DNA of 64,000 nt from Sinomonas atrocyanea (GCF_001577305.1 NZ_CP014518.1:248001-312000); one strand, 5' to 3'. Numbered from the stretch's first letter, positions 24,568-36,134 are shown. Made by a program: numbers and translations. Notes: generated by a model not told the origin, from the letters alone.

Positions 24568-26085
24568 ATGACTTCCGAGCGCGGCCGCCGCACGCCCCTG
24601 GGCAGTGCGTGGGCGCTCGTGGCCTGCGCCGTCGTCCTCGCGGTCGCGGTGGCCGCCGCCCTGCTGGCCACGGGCGCGGCGACCCGCGCGCGGGCGGCAC
24701 TGTTCCCGGCGCCGAGGCCCGCCGCGACGACCCCGGCGTGGCTCGCGCCGCCGTCGTCCGCCCCCACGCTCGAGGGGGCCGCGACCCTCTCGCCCGCCGC
24801 GGCGGAGCCCGCGCCCGCCGCCCTCGCCAAGGAACTGGGGGACGCGTTCAAGCCCGCCGGGGGCACGATCAGCGCCACCGTGCTCGACGGCCTCACCGGC
24901 CAGACGCTCTACTCGCAGGGCGGCACCGAGGGGCACGTGCCGGCCTCCAACCTCAAGCTCCTCACGGCCGCCGCAGCCCTGACCACCCTCGGCCCGGACA
25001 CGACGCTCAGCACCAAGGCCGTGCGCGGACAGGACCCCGGCACGGTGGTGCTCGTGGGCGGCGGCGACGTCATGCTCGGCGCCGGGGCCTCCCAGCCGGA
25101 CGCGGTGATGGGCCGGGCCGGCATGGCGACGCTCGCGGACCAGACCGCCGCCGCCCTCCTCCAGGCCGCCGCGCCGTCCACGCACGACGCCGCGGGGGCG
25201 CCCCGCGCGTCCGCCTCGCCGCCGGCGCCGCTCCCCGCCACGGTCACGGTGCGCCTCGACGACACCCTCTTCACGGGCCCCTCCCTCAATCCGGCGTGGG
25301 ACCCCGAGGACGTCGCTGCCGGCGAGATCGCCCCCCTGTATGCCCTCGCCCTCAACGCCGGCCGCAGCGCCCCCGGCGCCGCCGGCCCCCGCCCCCAGGA
25401 CTCCGCGATGGACGCCGCCGCGGCCTTCCGGACCGAGCTCGCCAAGGACCTCGCCGCTGCCGGCGTGAAGGTCGCGGACGGGATCGAGCGCGCCGCCGCC
25501 CCCGCCGGGGCGCCCCAGCTCGCCGCCGTGCAGAGCGCCACGGTCGCGGACCAGCTGGGCTACACGCTGCGCGAGTCGGACAACTACGCCGCCGAGGCCC
25601 TCGGCCGCCTCGCCTCCCACGCCGCGGGCGGCCCGGCCAGCAACGACGGCGCGGTGGCCGCGCTCAAGGCCGCGGCCTCCCGGGTCCTGGGCAGCGCGGA
25701 CGGCTTCCAGCTCTCCGACGCGTGCGGGCTCGCCATCGCCGACCGGGCGGCGCCGACCGCCCTCGCTGGCCTGGTCCGCGCCATGGCGCTCGGGTCCGAC
25801 CCCCGCCTGCGCGCGGCCCTCGACGGCCTCCCCGTCGCCGGGCTCGACGGCACCCTGGCGGGGCGGTTCGGCGGGGCGGCGGCGGGCGGCGCCGGCGTGG
25901 TGCGGGCCAAGACCGGGACGCTGAACACCGTGGCCGCGCTGAGCGGCTACGCCGTCGACGCCGACGGGCGCCTGCTCGTGTTCTCGGTGCTGGCCAACGG
26001 GCTCGACCCTGCCAAGCGCGAGTCCGTCCTGGCGGCCATCGACGACGGGGTCGCGGCGCTCGCCGGCTGCGGCTGCAGGGGCTGA
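24568..26085 (+). CDS. dacB: D-alanyl-D-alanine carboxypeptidase/endopeptidase (PBP4 type)
   Basis: A 505-residue class C penicillin-binding protein. The active-site motifs are SNLK (Ser127-Lys130), SDN in LRESDNYAAEALGR, and KTGT near the C-terminus. A single N-terminal membrane anchor (WALVACAVVLAVAVAAALLA) followed by an Ala/Pro-rich stretch places it outside the membrane. It trims or cleaves peptidoglycan cross-links. GGAG lies 6 nt before the ATG. It leads a run dacB-zincin-tilS-hpt-ftsH on the plus strand, as in related actinobacteria. Confidence 0.92.
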   Translation: MTSERGRRTPLGSAWALVACAVVLAVAVAAALLATGAATRARAALFPAPRPAATTPAWLAPPSSAPTLEGAATLSPAAAEPAPAALAKELGDAFKPAGGTISATVLDGLTGQTLYSQGGTEGHVPASNLKLLTAAAALTTLGPDTTLSTKAVRGQDPGTVVLVGGGDVMLGAGASQPDAVMGRAGMATLADQTAAALLQAAAPSTHDAAGAPRASASPPAPLPATVTVRLDDTLFTGPSLNPAWDPEDVAAGEIAPLYALALNAGRSAPGAAGPRPQDSAMDAAAAFRTELAKDLAAAGVKVADGIERAAAPAGAPQLAAVQSATVADQLGYTLRESDNYAAEALGRLASHAAGGPASNDGAVAALKAAASRVLGSADGFQLSDACGLAIADRAAPTALAGLVRAMALGSDPRLRAALDGLPVAGLDGTLAGRFGGAAAGGAGVVRAKTGTLNTVAALSGYAVDADGRLLVFSVLANGLDPAKRESVLAAIDDGVAALAGCGCRG

Positions 26086-26148
26086 TCACCCGCCGCGAAC
26101 CTCGCCCGCCCCGGGCCGAATGTCAGCTGCGTGTGGTCGAATGGTGCC

Positions 26149-27255
26149 ATGGATGCCCCGCAGATGGCCGGCCAACTGATCAACTGGGACCTCGCCGCCG
26201 CGACGGCGGCCCGGCTCACGCCGCCGGGCCCGGCGCTGAGCGCGGCTGAGGCCAGGGAGGCGGTGGAGAGCCTGCGCCGCCTGGCCGACGCGTCCGTGCC
26301 CCATGTCCACCGCATCACGGGCCTCGCCGTGGCCGAGGACCTCCGCGACTCCCAGCTGCTGATCGTGGACCGCGCCTCGTGGGCCAAGGCGAACGCGCAG
26401 GGCTTCGAGGTCATGATGGCCCCGGTCCTCGCGCACCTCGTCGAGAAGAAGGCCAGCGAGCTCACGCCGGCCGCGGCCCGGGTGGGCGGCGCGATCACCG
26501 GCGCCCAGCTGGGGGCCATCCTCGCCTACCTCGCGAGCCGGGTCCTGGGCCAGTACGAGCCCTTCGCCGCCCTCGCCCCCGGCTCCACCGTGCCGCCCGC
26601 CGGCCGGCTGCTGCTCGTGGCGCCCAACATCGTCCACGTCGAGCGCGAGCTCGCGGTCGACCCGGAGGACTTCCGGATGTGGGTGTGCCTCCACGAGCAG
26701 ACCCACCGTGTCCAGTTCGCTGCGGCGCCGTGGCTGCGCGGGCACATGACCGAGCAGATCGGCAAGCTCAGCGAGAGCCTCGTGGGCAACGTGGACAGCA
26801 TCATGGAGCGGGCGGCGGCGGCGGCGAAGTCCCTGCGCGACCGCACCGGCACGTCGGCGAACCTGCCGAGCAAGGGCGCGATCCTCGACCTCCTCCGGGA
26901 CCCCGAGGAGCGCGCGGCGATCTCCCACCTCACCGCGGTCATGAGCCTGCTCGAGGGGCATGCCAACGTTGTGATGGACGCCGTCGACGCGTCGGTGGTG
27001 CCCAGCGTGCGCACCATCCGCCAGCGCTTCCAGGCCCGCAACGAGAACCGCGGGCCGATCGAGACCTTCGTGCGCCGGTTCCTGGGGCTGGAGGCGAAGA
27101 TGCGCCAGTACACGGACGGCCAGGAGTTCGTCCGCCACGTGGTGGACACCGTCGGGATGGCCGGCTTCAACCGGGTCTGGGAGTCCGCCGAGCACCTTCC
27201 GACCGAGGAGGAGATCCACGACCCCGCCGCGTGGGTTGCCCGGATGGGGCTGTGA
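26149..27255 (+). CDS. Zincin-like metalloprotease (DUF2342 / coenzyme F420-associated family)
   Basis: A 368-residue protein with the zinc motif HEQTH (182-186) and a downstream EGHAN motif, which together define the actinobacterial zincin_2 family. Its substrate is unknown. The family regularly sits between dacB and tilS, as here. The start at ATG 26149 gives MDAPQMAGQLINWDLA, where homology begins; GTG 26131 is an alternative. The tilS GTG overlaps its stop. Confidence 0.85.
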   Translation: MDAPQMAGQLINWDLAAATAARLTPPGPALSAAEAREAVESLRRLADASVPHVHRITGLAVAEDLRDSQLLIVDRASWAKANAQGFEVMMAPVLAHLVEKKASELTPAAARVGGAITGAQLGAILAYLASRVLGQYEPFAALAPGSTVPPAGRLLLVAPNIVHVERELAVDPEDFRMWVCLHEQTHRVQFAAAPWLRGHMTEQIGKLSESLVGNVDSIMERAAAAAKSLRDRTGTSANLPSKGAILDLLRDPEERAAISHLTAVMSLLEGHANVVMDAVDASVVPSVRTIRQRFQARNENRGPIETFVRRFLGLEAKMRQYTDGQEFVRHVVDTVGMAGFNRVWESAEHLPTEEEIHDPAAWVARMGL

Positions 27256-28427
27256 ACCCGGAGGCCCCCGGCGGAGACGGCACTGCCTGGGACCCCGCCC
27301 GCGACGCGGCCTCCCCGGCGCGGCGGCGGCTGCACCCCGCGGTGGGAGCCGCCCGCAACGCGGTGAGGTCCGCCCTCGAGGAGGCCGGCTGGCCGCCCGT
27401 CGTCCTCGTCGCCTGCTCCGGAGGCCCCGACTCGCTCGCGCTCGCCGCCGCGGTGGCGCACTTCGCGCGCAGGGGGAGCGTCCGGGCACCCGGCGGCGGC
27501 AGCCGCCCGCTGCGGGCCGGGGCCGTCGTCGTCGACCATCAGCTGCAGGAGGGCTCGGGCGAGGTCGCGCGCACGACGGCGGCCGTGCTGGCCGGCCTGG
27601 GCCTCGCACCGGTGCGGGTGGTCCCCGTCGAGGTACGGGCCGAGGGGGAGGGGCCGGAGGCGGCCGCGAGGACCGCACGGCACGCCGCCCTCGAGGAGGA
27701 GGCCCGGGCGCTCGTGGCCGGGGCCGTGCTGCTCGGCCACACCCTCGACGACCAGGCCGAGCAGGTGCTGCTGGGCCTGGCCCGCGGCTCCGGGGCGCGC
27801 GCCCTCGGCGCCATGCGGAGAGTCCGGGGCCTGTTCGTGCGGCCGTTCCTCGGACTCCGCCGTGCCGAGACCCTCGACATCTGCGCGGCGGAGGGCCTCG
27901 AGCCCTGGTTCGACCCCACCAACGAGGACCAGAGGTTCATGCGTTCCCGCGTGCGGGCGTCGATCATGCCCTTCCTCGAGACCGAGCTCGGGCCCGGCGT
28001 GGCCGAGGCGCTCGCCCGCACGGCCTCGCTCCTGGGCGCCGACGCCGACTTCCTCGACGCCCACGCCCAGCGGGCCTACGAGTCCCTCGCCGAGGTCGTG
28101 GCCGCCGAACCGCCGACCGCCGAAGTGGCGGCACGCGCCGGAGCCGGGCCACGCGCCGTCGTGCTCCCCGGGGACGCACTCCGTGACCTGCCGCCGGCGA
28201 TCCGGGGGCGCGTCATCGCCCTCGCCGTGGCCGAGCTGGGCGGGGAGGCGACCTACGAGCGGCTCCGCGCCGTCGAGCGGCTCCTCGACCGGCGGGGCTC
28301 GGCCGGTCCCGTCGAGGTGCCCGGACACGTGAGCGCCTACCGCCGGAGCGCGTCCGGCCCTGCACCGGGCACCAGAGGAATCAGTCCCGGCGCACCCGGG
28401 GCGCTAGTCTTGGTATCGCACCGCTGA
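27252..28427 (+). CDS. tilS: tRNA(Ile)-lysidine synthetase
   Basis: A 391-residue PP-loop ATPase that changes C34 of tRNA-Ile(CAU) to lysidine so it reads AUA. The PP-loop SGGPDS is at 56-61, followed by VVVDHQLQ, LLGHTLDDQAEQVLLGLARGSG and FMRSRVRASIMPFLE. The GTG start overlaps the stop of the zincin gene (GTGA). The hpt promoter lies inside its 3' end. Confidence 0.92.
   Translation: MNPEAPGGDGTAWDPARDAASPARRRLHPAVGAARNAVRSALEEAGWPPVVLVACSGGPDSLALAAAVAHFARRGSVRAPGGGSRPLRAGAVVVDHQLQEGSGEVARTTAAVLAGLGLAPVRVVPVEVRAEGEGPEAAARTARHAALEEEARALVAGAVLLGHTLDDQAEQVLLGLARGSGARALGAMRRVRGLFVRPFLGLRRAETLDICAAEGLEPWFDPTNEDQRFMRSRVRASIMPFLETELGPGVAEALARTASLLGADADFLDAHAQRAYESLAEVVAAEPPTAEVAARAGAGPRAVVLPGDALRDLPPAIRGRVIALAVAELGGEATYERLRAVERLLDRRGSAGPVEVPGHVSAYRRSASGPAPGTRGISPGAPGALVLVSHR
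28405..28410 (+). promoter_or_regulatory. -10 box for hpt inside tilS
   Basis: TAGTCT lies 17 nt before the tilS stop and 70 nt before the hpt start, giving hpt an internal promoter and a leader of about 60 nt. Confidence 0.45.
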
Positions 28428-28479
28428 ACCCAGCGGCCTCGCGCCCCAGCAGTCACGCTCGCAATCTCAGGAGCCGCAG

Positions 28480-29031
28480 GTGGAATCGACCGACGTCCAG
28501 GCAGATCTCAAGCACGTCCTCAAGTCGAAAGACGAGATCCAGAACCGCATTGCCGAGCTTGCCGCGGAGATCGACCGCGACTACGAGGGGCGCGACCTGC
28601 TGATCGTCGGCGTGCTGAAGGGCGCCGTCATGGTCATGGCCGACCTGGCGCGGGCGCTGCACTCGCACGTGACCATGGACTGGATGGCGGTCTCCTCCTA
28701 CGGCTCGGGCACCCAGTCCTCCGGAGTGGTCCGCATCCTCAAGGACCTCGACTCGGACCTCATGGGCAAGCACGTCCTCATCGTCGAGGACATCATCGAC
28801 TCGGGCCTGACGCTCTCGTGGCTCAAGACCAACCTCGAGTCCCGCGGGACGGCGTCGGTCGAGATCTGCACGGCCTTCCGCAAGCCGGATGCCGCTAAGG
28901 TCGCGATCAATGTCAAGTACGTGGGCTTCGACATCCCCAACGAGTTCGTGGTGGGCTACGGCCTCGACTACGCCGAGAAGTACCGCAACCTCGACTTCGT
29001 GGGCACGCTCGCGCCGCACGTCTACGAGTGA
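28480..29031 (+). CDS. hpt: Hypoxanthine phosphoribosyltransferase
   Basis: A 183-residue purine-salvage enzyme that makes IMP (and GMP) from hypoxanthine (and guanine) and PRPP. The PRPP-binding motif is HVLIVEDIIDSGLTL (98-112) and the purine loop is KYVGFDIPNEFVVGYGLDY. The GTG start has AGGAG 6 nt upstream. It lies between tilS and ftsH, the conserved bacterial order. Confidence 0.94.
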   Translation: MESTDVQADLKHVLKSKDEIQNRIAELAAEIDRDYEGRDLLIVGVLKGAVMVMADLARALHSHVTMDWMAVSSYGSGTQSSGVVRILKDLDSDLMGKHVLIVEDIIDSGLTLSWLKTNLESRGTASVEICTAFRKPDAAKVAINVKYVGFDIPNEFVVGYGLDYAEKYRNLDFVGTLAPHVYE

Positions 29032-29195
29032 TCGTTTCGCCCTGAGCGCACGGGCGGGGAACTTCCGCCGCTCGGGGGAACTTTTGCCCGTCTCCATGCG
29101 TGAACGCTTCCGAACGGTGTCATGCTGGTGGCCACACTCTGGTGCATGACGGTACCGGTGCATGAGAAGAAGGGACGGGGCCCAGCCCCGATTTC

Positions 29196-31226
<2,031 letters not shown>

Positions 31227-31260
31227 CGGCCCCGAAAGGGACCTGGACGCCACGCACCGA

Positions 31261-31266
31261 TAGGAT
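31261..31266 (+). promoter_or_regulatory. Leaderless promoter of folE
   Basis: TAGGAT ends 7 nt before GTG 31274. The same frame also has a GTG at 31223 overlapping the ftsH stop, so this box is what argues for the downstream start. Confidence 0.55.
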
Positions 31267-31273
31267 CATTGAC

Positions 31274-31888
31274 GTGACCCACTTCGATGACGACGACGTG
31301 TCCGCGCTGCCCGCCGAGGCCGAGAAGATGGATCTGCCGCGTATCGAGGCGGCCGTGCGCGAGATCCTTCTCGCGGTCGGCGAGGACCCGGACCGGAGCG
31401 GACTGAAGGACACCCCCCAGCGCGTCGCGAGGGCCTACGCCGAGACGTTCGCCGGCCTCCACCACGACGCCGAGGAGATCCTCGGGGTGACCTTCGACAT
31501 GGACCACGAAGAGCTCGTGCTCGTGAAGGACATCCCGTTCTACTCGACGTGCGAGCACCATCTCGTACCGTTCCACGGCGTCGCGCACGTCGGGTACATC
31601 CCCTCGCACGACGGCCGGGTCACCGGGCTGAGCAAGCTCGCCCGCCTCGTGGACGTCTACGCGCGCCGACCCCAGGTGCAGGAGCGCCTCACGTCCCAGG
31701 TGGCGGACGCCATCGTCAGCCACCTCAAGCCCCGCGGAGTGATCGTGGTCGTCGACTGCGAGCACATGTGCATGTCCATGCGGGGTGTCCGCAAGCCGGG
31801 CGCCCACACGGTCACGAGCGCCGTCCGCGGTCAGCTGCACGACCCAGCCACCCGTGCCGAAGCCATGAGCCTCATTCTCGGAAAGTGA
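31274..31888 (+). CDS. folE: GTP cyclohydrolase I
   Basis: A 204-residue enzyme that converts GTP to dihydroneopterin triphosphate, the first step of folate synthesis. Zinc ligands are in FYSTCEHHLVPFHG and in VVDCEHMCMSMRG. RGVRKPGAHTVTSAVRG completes the active site. GTG 31274 is preferred over GTG 31223 because of the TAGGAT box; the longer form would add 17 residues with no conservation. It heads folE-folP-folB-folK-DUF3180-DUF2520-panC, tightly packed. Confidence 0.94.
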   Translation: MTHFDDDDVSALPAEAEKMDLPRIEAAVREILLAVGEDPDRSGLKDTPQRVARAYAETFAGLHHDAEEILGVTFDMDHEELVLVKDIPFYSTCEHHLVPFHGVAHVGYIPSHDGRVTGLSKLARLVDVYARRPQVQERLTSQVADAIVSHLKPRGVIVVVDCEHMCMSMRGVRKPGAHTVTSAVRGQLHDPATRAEAMSLILGK

Positions 31889-31898
31889 GCACACGATA

Positions 31899-32804
31899 GT
31901 GGACTCTCTCGCAGCAGCGCCCGGAACCGGGCCGAACACCTCACCCCTCCCCGTCCTCCGCAAGCCGCGTCCCAAGGCCACCTTCGAGGGCCTGCCCCGG
32001 GACCGCGCCGTGGTCATGGGCATCCTCAACGTCACCCCGGACTCGTTCTCCGACGGCGGCGACCACGCCCAGGCAGACACCGCGATCGCCGCGGGCCTGC
32101 GCATGTTCTACGCCGGCGCCGACATCATCGACGTCGGCGGCGAGTCGACGCGGCCCGGAGCCGAGGAGGTGCCTGAAGACGTCGAGCAGGAGCGCGTGCT
32201 CCCGGTCATCGAGGCGCTCGCCAAGGCCGGGGCCCTCGTGTCCGTGGACACCCGCCGCGCGAGCACCGCCGCGAAGGCCCTCGATGCCGGCGCCACGATC
32301 GTCAACGACGTCTCCGGGCTCGCGGTCACCGACGAGATGATTCGCCTCGTGGCCGAGCGCGACTCCTACTACGTCCTCATGCACAACCGCGGCGACTCGA
32401 AGTCCATGGACGGGCTGGCCTCCTACGGCGACGTGGTGGAGGACGTCATCGCGGAGACCCTCAAGGTCCGCGACCGGCTGCGCGCCGGCGGCGTGAGCGA
32501 CGCCCGCATCATCCTCGATCCGGGCCTCGGGTTCGCCAAGCAGGGCGAGCAGAACTGGGAGCTGGTCAAGCACGTCGGCCGCTTCACGGCCCTCGGCTAC
32601 CCCGTGCTGGTCGCGGCCTCCCGCAAGCGGTTCCTCGGCGAGCTGCTCACGAGCGCGGGCAAGGCCGCCGAGCCGAAGGACAGGGACGCGGCCACCGCCG
32701 CGATCACCGCCCTCGCGGCGGCCGCGGGCGCGTGGGGCGTGCGCGTGCACGACGTCGTGGCGAACCTCGACGCCGTCAAGGTCGCCGCCCGGGCGAAGGC
32801 CTAG
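31899..32804 (+). CDS. folP: Dihydropteroate synthase
   Basis: A 301-residue TIM-barrel enzyme joining dihydropterin pyrophosphate and p-aminobenzoate; the sulfonamide target. Signature blocks: MGILNVTPDSFSDGG, DVGGESTRPGAEEV, IVNDVSGL and the substrate lysine/arginine in ASRKRFLG. GTG start 10 nt after folE. About 30 extra residues precede the core. Confidence 0.94.
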   Translation: MDSLAAAPGTGPNTSPLPVLRKPRPKATFEGLPRDRAVVMGILNVTPDSFSDGGDHAQADTAIAAGLRMFYAGADIIDVGGESTRPGAEEVPEDVEQERVLPVIEALAKAGALVSVDTRRASTAAKALDAGATIVNDVSGLAVTDEMIRLVAERDSYYVLMHNRGDSKSMDGLASYGDVVEDVIAETLKVRDRLRAGGVSDARIILDPGLGFAKQGEQNWELVKHVGRFTALGYPVLVAASRKRFLGELLTSAGKAAEPKDRDAATAAITALAAAAGAWGVRVHDVVANLDAVKVAARAKA

Positions 32805-32810
32805 GGCGCG

Positions 32811-33209
32811 GTGGGCAGCCACCCGGGCGCCGGTGGCGCAAGGACCCGCAGGCCCGACCTGATCACTCTCACCGGGGTCAGGGCGGTCGGGCACCACGGC
32901 GTGCTGGACTTCGAACGGCGGGACGGGCAGCCCTTCGTGGTGGACGCCGTCCTGCACACGGAGTTCGGCGCCGCGGCGTCGTCGGACGACCTGTCCCGGA
33001 CTGCCAGCTACGCCGAGGTCGCCGAGCGCATCGTCGCACTCGTCGAGGGCGACCCGGTCGACCTGATCGAGACCCTCGCCGTGCGCCTCGCCGACACGCT
33101 CCTGGCCGAGTTCCCGGTCGATGCCGTGGAGCTGACCGTCCACAAGCCGCAGGCCCCGATCACCGTGCCGTTCGGCGATGTGTCGGTCACCGTGTTCAGG
33201 GAGCGCTGA
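32811..33209 (+). CDS. folB: Dihydroneopterin aldolase
   Basis: A 132-residue enzyme that cleaves dihydroneopterin to 6-hydroxymethyl-dihydropterin. It starts the core with ITLTGVRAVGHHGVLDFER and has TASYAEVAERI, DLIETLAVRLADTLL and VHKPQAPI with the catalytic lysine. GTG start 6 nt after folP. Its stop is 1 nt before the folK ATG. Confidence 0.93.
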   Translation: MGSHPGAGGARTRRPDLITLTGVRAVGHHGVLDFERRDGQPFVVDAVLHTEFGAAASSDDLSRTASYAEVAERIVALVEGDPVDLIETLAVRLADTLLAEFPVDAVELTVHKPQAPITVPFGDVSVTVFRER

Positions 33210-33210
33210 G

Positions 33211-33756
33211 ATGGAGACGGGTCACCACGGCTGGGTCAGGTCGGTCCTGGCGCTCGGCAGCAACCTCGGGGCCCGGGCCGAGACCCTGGCCGAGGCCGTC
33301 GCCGACCTCGTCGACCGCCCCGAGGTGCGCCTCGTCGACGTCTCGCCCGTCGTGCAGACTAAGCCCGTGGGCGGCCCCGAGGGCCAGCCGGACTTCCTGA
33401 ACATGGTCGTGATCGTCGAGACCACGCTGGGCCCCCACGAGCTGCTCGAGCACTGCCACGCCGTGGAGGCCAAGCACCACCGCACCCGCGAGGTCCGGTG
33501 GGGCCCGCGCACGCTCGACGTCGACATCATCACCTACGGCGACCTGCAGCTCGACGACCCGGACCTGACGATCCCGCACCCCCGGGCGGCCGAGCGAGCG
33601 TTCGTCCTGTTCCCGTGGCTCGTGATCGAGCCGCTCGCCGTGCTCGAGGGCCATCCGATCGTGGAGCTGCTGGAGTTCTGCGCCGATGCCGACGGTGTCG
33701 AGGGCTATGACATGCTCACCGATGGAGGCACCCAGACCGGAGGGGGAAGCCAGTGA
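33211..33756 (+). CDS. folK: 2-amino-4-hydroxy-6-hydroxymethyldihydropteridine pyrophosphokinase
   Basis: A 181-residue HPPK. Family blocks: LALGSNLGARAETL, QPDFLNMVVIVET, and WGPRTLDVDIITYGD with the metal-binding DVD, then IPHPRAAERAFVLFPW. It transfers pyrophosphate from ATP to the pterin for FolP. It ends in a short Gly-rich tail and overlaps the next gene by 4 nt. Confidence 0.94.
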   Translation: METGHHGWVRSVLALGSNLGARAETLAEAVADLVDRPEVRLVDVSPVVQTKPVGGPEGQPDFLNMVVIVETTLGPHELLEHCHAVEAKHHRTREVRWGPRTLDVDIITYGDLQLDDPDLTIPHPRAAERAFVLFPWLVIEPLAVLEGHPIVELLEFCADADGVEGYDMLTDGGTQTGGGSQ

Positions 33757-34256
33757 AGCCGCTTAAGCCGTGGGTCCTCGTGCTCGTGGCCATCGTCGTG
33801 GGGCTCCTGGGCGTCGCCGCGAACGCGTTCGCGATGCGCAGTTCCGCGCCCACGCCCGTGCTCCCGATCAGCGCCATCGGCTCGATGGCGGTGATCGCGG
33901 TCGTGACGCTGGGCCTCGGGATCAGGGTGCTCCGCTGGCGCACCGGACACCGTTCCCACATGCTCGACCCGATCTTCGCCGCCCGGACCCTCGTCCTCGC
34001 GCACGCCTGCGCCTATGCGGGCGCCGTCCTCCTCGGCTGGCACGGGGGCGTCATCGCGGACCAGGTCCCGCTGCTCGCCTCCCGCGCTGGCACCCCCGCC
34101 GTCGAGACCGCCCTCCTGCTGATCGCCGGCAGCGTGGTCATGGTCGCCATCGGCTTCATCGTCGAGCGCTTCTGCCGCATCCCGCCCGAGGAGGGCGACG
34201 ACGACGGCCTCTCCGAGGGAGGCCGGACCCCGGACACCGAGGGCGGCCTTGCCTAG
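33753..34256 (+). CDS. DUF3180 membrane protein
   Basis: A 167-residue protein with four hydrophobic helices (PWVLVLVAIVVGLLGVAANAF; ISAIGSMAVIAVVTLGLGI; the ARTLVLAHACAYAGAVLLGW pair; ALLLIAGSVVMVAIGFIV). DUF3180 proteins are found after folK in actinobacteria; function unknown. GTG start overlaps the folK stop, and its stop lies after the TTG start of the next gene. Confidence 0.88.
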   Translation: MKPLKPWVLVLVAIVVGLLGVAANAFAMRSSAPTPVLPISAIGSMAVIAVVTLGLGIRVLRWRTGHRSHMLDPIFAARTLVLAHACAYAGAVLLGWHGGVIADQVPLLASRAGTPAVETALLLIAGSVVMVAIGFIVERFCRIPPEEGDDDGLSEGGRTPDTEGGLA

Positions 34257-35205
34257 CTCCGCCTCCCGGCAGCCCTCCCGCCCCGGCAGGCTCGGCGTGG
34301 GCGTCATCGGCGCCGGCAAGGTGGGCGCCGTCCTCGGGGCGGCGCTGCGTGCGGCCCAGCACGCCCTCGTCGGGGTCTCGGCGGTGTCCGAGGAGAGCCG
34401 GGAGCGCGCCGAGCTGCTCCTGCCCGGCGTGCCCGTCCTCGAGGTCCCCGACATCGTCGAACGCTCCGAGCTCGTCCTGCTGGCCGTGCCCGACGACGCA
34501 CTGGGGCCGCTCGTCGAGGGCCTCGCCAAGCTCGGCGCCTGGCAGCCCGGCCAGCTCGTGGCGCACACCTCCGGGCGCCACGGCGTGGGCATCCTCGCCC
34601 CCGTGCGGGCGGCGGGCGCGATCCCGCTCGCCATCCACCCCGCCATGACGTTCACCGGGATGTCCCTGGACCTCGCGCGCCTGACCGACTGCTGCTTCGG
34701 CGTCACCGCGGACCCGGCAATGCTGCCGATCGCGCAGGCGCTCGTGGTCGAGATGGGTGCCGAGCCCGTGGTGGTCGCGGAAGGGGACCGTGCCGCCTAC
34801 CACGCTGCCCTCGCGCACGGATCGAACCACCTCGTCACCCTCGCGTCCCAGGCCGCAGAGATCCTCGGCCGGATCGGCGTCCCGGACCCCGGCGCCGTCC
34901 TCGGCCCCCTCCTGCGCGCCTCGCTCGACAACGCGCTCTCGGCCGGCGAGTCCGCGCTGACCGGGCCGGTGGCCCGCGGCGACGTCGGCACCGTCGCCGC
35001 CCACATCGGTGCCCTGGCCGAGCTCGCCGCCGATCCGGATGGCGCCGGCGGCGCCGCGGATATCCTTGAGGCGTACCGGGCCATGGCCCACGCGACCGCC
35101 GTCCGCGCCGAGCGCAGGGGTCGGCTCACCGCCTCGGCCCGCGAGGCCATCGAGAAGGCGCTCGAGAGCACGGAGCCCGGCGACGAGACACGAGAGGACC
35201 TCTGA
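34249..35205 (+). CDS. Rossmann-like and DUF2520 domain oxidoreductase-like protein
   Basis: A 318-residue protein. The N-terminal Rossmann fold has GVIGAGKVGAVLGAAL, and the C-terminal all-helical DUF2520 domain includes AYHAALAHGSNHLVTLASQAAEILGRIGVPDP. It resembles the pyrroline-5-carboxylate reductase and ketopantoate reductase family. Its fixed place just before panC has led to suggestions of a role in pantothenate synthesis as a ketopantoate reductase; that is unproven. The TTG start overlaps the DUF3180 gene by 8 nt, and the panC ATG overlaps its stop. Confidence 0.85.
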   Translation: MPSSASRQPSRPGRLGVGVIGAGKVGAVLGAALRAAQHALVGVSAVSEESRERAELLLPGVPVLEVPDIVERSELVLLAVPDDALGPLVEGLAKLGAWQPGQLVAHTSGRHGVGILAPVRAAGAIPLAIHPAMTFTGMSLDLARLTDCCFGVTADPAMLPIAQALVVEMGAEPVVVAEGDRAAYHAALAHGSNHLVTLASQAAEILGRIGVPDPGAVLGPLLRASLDNALSAGESALTGPVARGDVGTVAAHIGALAELAADPDGAGGAADILEAYRAMAHATAVRAERRGRLTASAREAIEKALESTEPGDETREDL

Positions 35206-36134
35206 TGCCCGCTGAGTCGGTTCCCGCGATCGAGATCGTCCGCACCCGCGCCGAGCTCCAGCCGGCCATTGCCCGCCACCTCGCCGCGAAGCGCCGGGGC
35301 CCCGGGGCCCCGGCGCTCGGGCTCGTGCCGACCATGGGCGCCCTGCACGCGGGCCACCGCGCCCTCGCGGAGGCCGCGGTGGCCCAGAATGACGTCGTGG
35401 TGGCGAGCGTGTTCGTCAATCCGCTCCAGTTCGGCGACGCCACCGACCTCGAGCGCTACCCACGCACCCTCGACGCGGACGCAGCTCTCCTGGCCGAGGC
35501 CGGGGTGGACCTCGTCTTCGCCCCGGACGTCGAGGAGATGTACCCCGGCGGCGAGCCCGAGGTGCGCGTTGCCGCGGGGCCCCTGGCCCAGAAGTGGGAG
35601 GGCGCCTCACGGCCGGGACACTTCGACGGGGTGTGCACCGTGGTGTCGAAGCTGCTCCACCTGGCGATGCCGGGCGGGTTCGACGGCGCACGGGCGGCCT
35701 ACCGCGCCTACTTCGGGCAGAAGGACGCCCAGCAGGTCGCCGTCGTGCGGCGGATGGTCCAGGACCTGGACTTCCCCGTCGAGATCGTCGCGGTGCCGAT
35801 CGTGCGCGACCCGGACGGGCTGGCCCTCTCGAGCCGCAACCGCTTCCTGTCCGGGCAGGAGCGCGATGCCGCGCTCGTCCTCTCGCGGGCCCTGGGGCTC
35901 CTCGAGGACCGGGCCCGCGCGCACGAGCCCCTCAATCCCGACGACGCCGAGGCGCTCATCCGGTCCCAGCCGCTCGTGGAGCTGGACTACCTGGACGTCG
36001 TGGACACGGACACGCTCGAGCCGCTCGCGTTCGCCTGCCGGGAGACGCCGTTCACGGGGGAGGCGCTCGCGATCGTCGCCGCCGCCGTCGGCCCCGTGCG
36101 CCTCATCGACAACATGCCGCTGCGGGCCCGCTGA
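35205..36134 (+). CDS. panC: Pantothenate synthetase
   Basis: A 309-residue ligase joining pantoate and beta-alanine. The class I tRNA-synthetase-like HIGH motif is HAGH (48-51) in VPTMGALHAGH; VASVFVNPLQFG and PGHFDGVCTVVSKL follow, and the KMSKS-like site is LSSRNRFLS. TGATG overlap with the previous gene. Convergent with the alpha/beta-hydrolase-like gene; GCTGAG/CTCAGC arms (36131-36157) lie at the junction. Confidence 0.95.
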   Translation: MPAESVPAIEIVRTRAELQPAIARHLAAKRRGPGAPALGLVPTMGALHAGHRALAEAAVAQNDVVVASVFVNPLQFGDATDLERYPRTLDADAALLAEAGVDLVFAPDVEEMYPGGEPEVRVAAGPLAQKWEGASRPGHFDGVCTVVSKLLHLAMPGGFDGARAAYRAYFGQKDAQQVAVVRRMVQDLDFPVEIVAVPIVRDPDGLALSSRNRFLSGQERDAALVLSRALGLLEDRARAHEPLNPDDAEALIRSQPLVELDYLDVVDTDTLEPLAFACRETPFTGEALAIVAAAVGPVRLIDNMPLRAR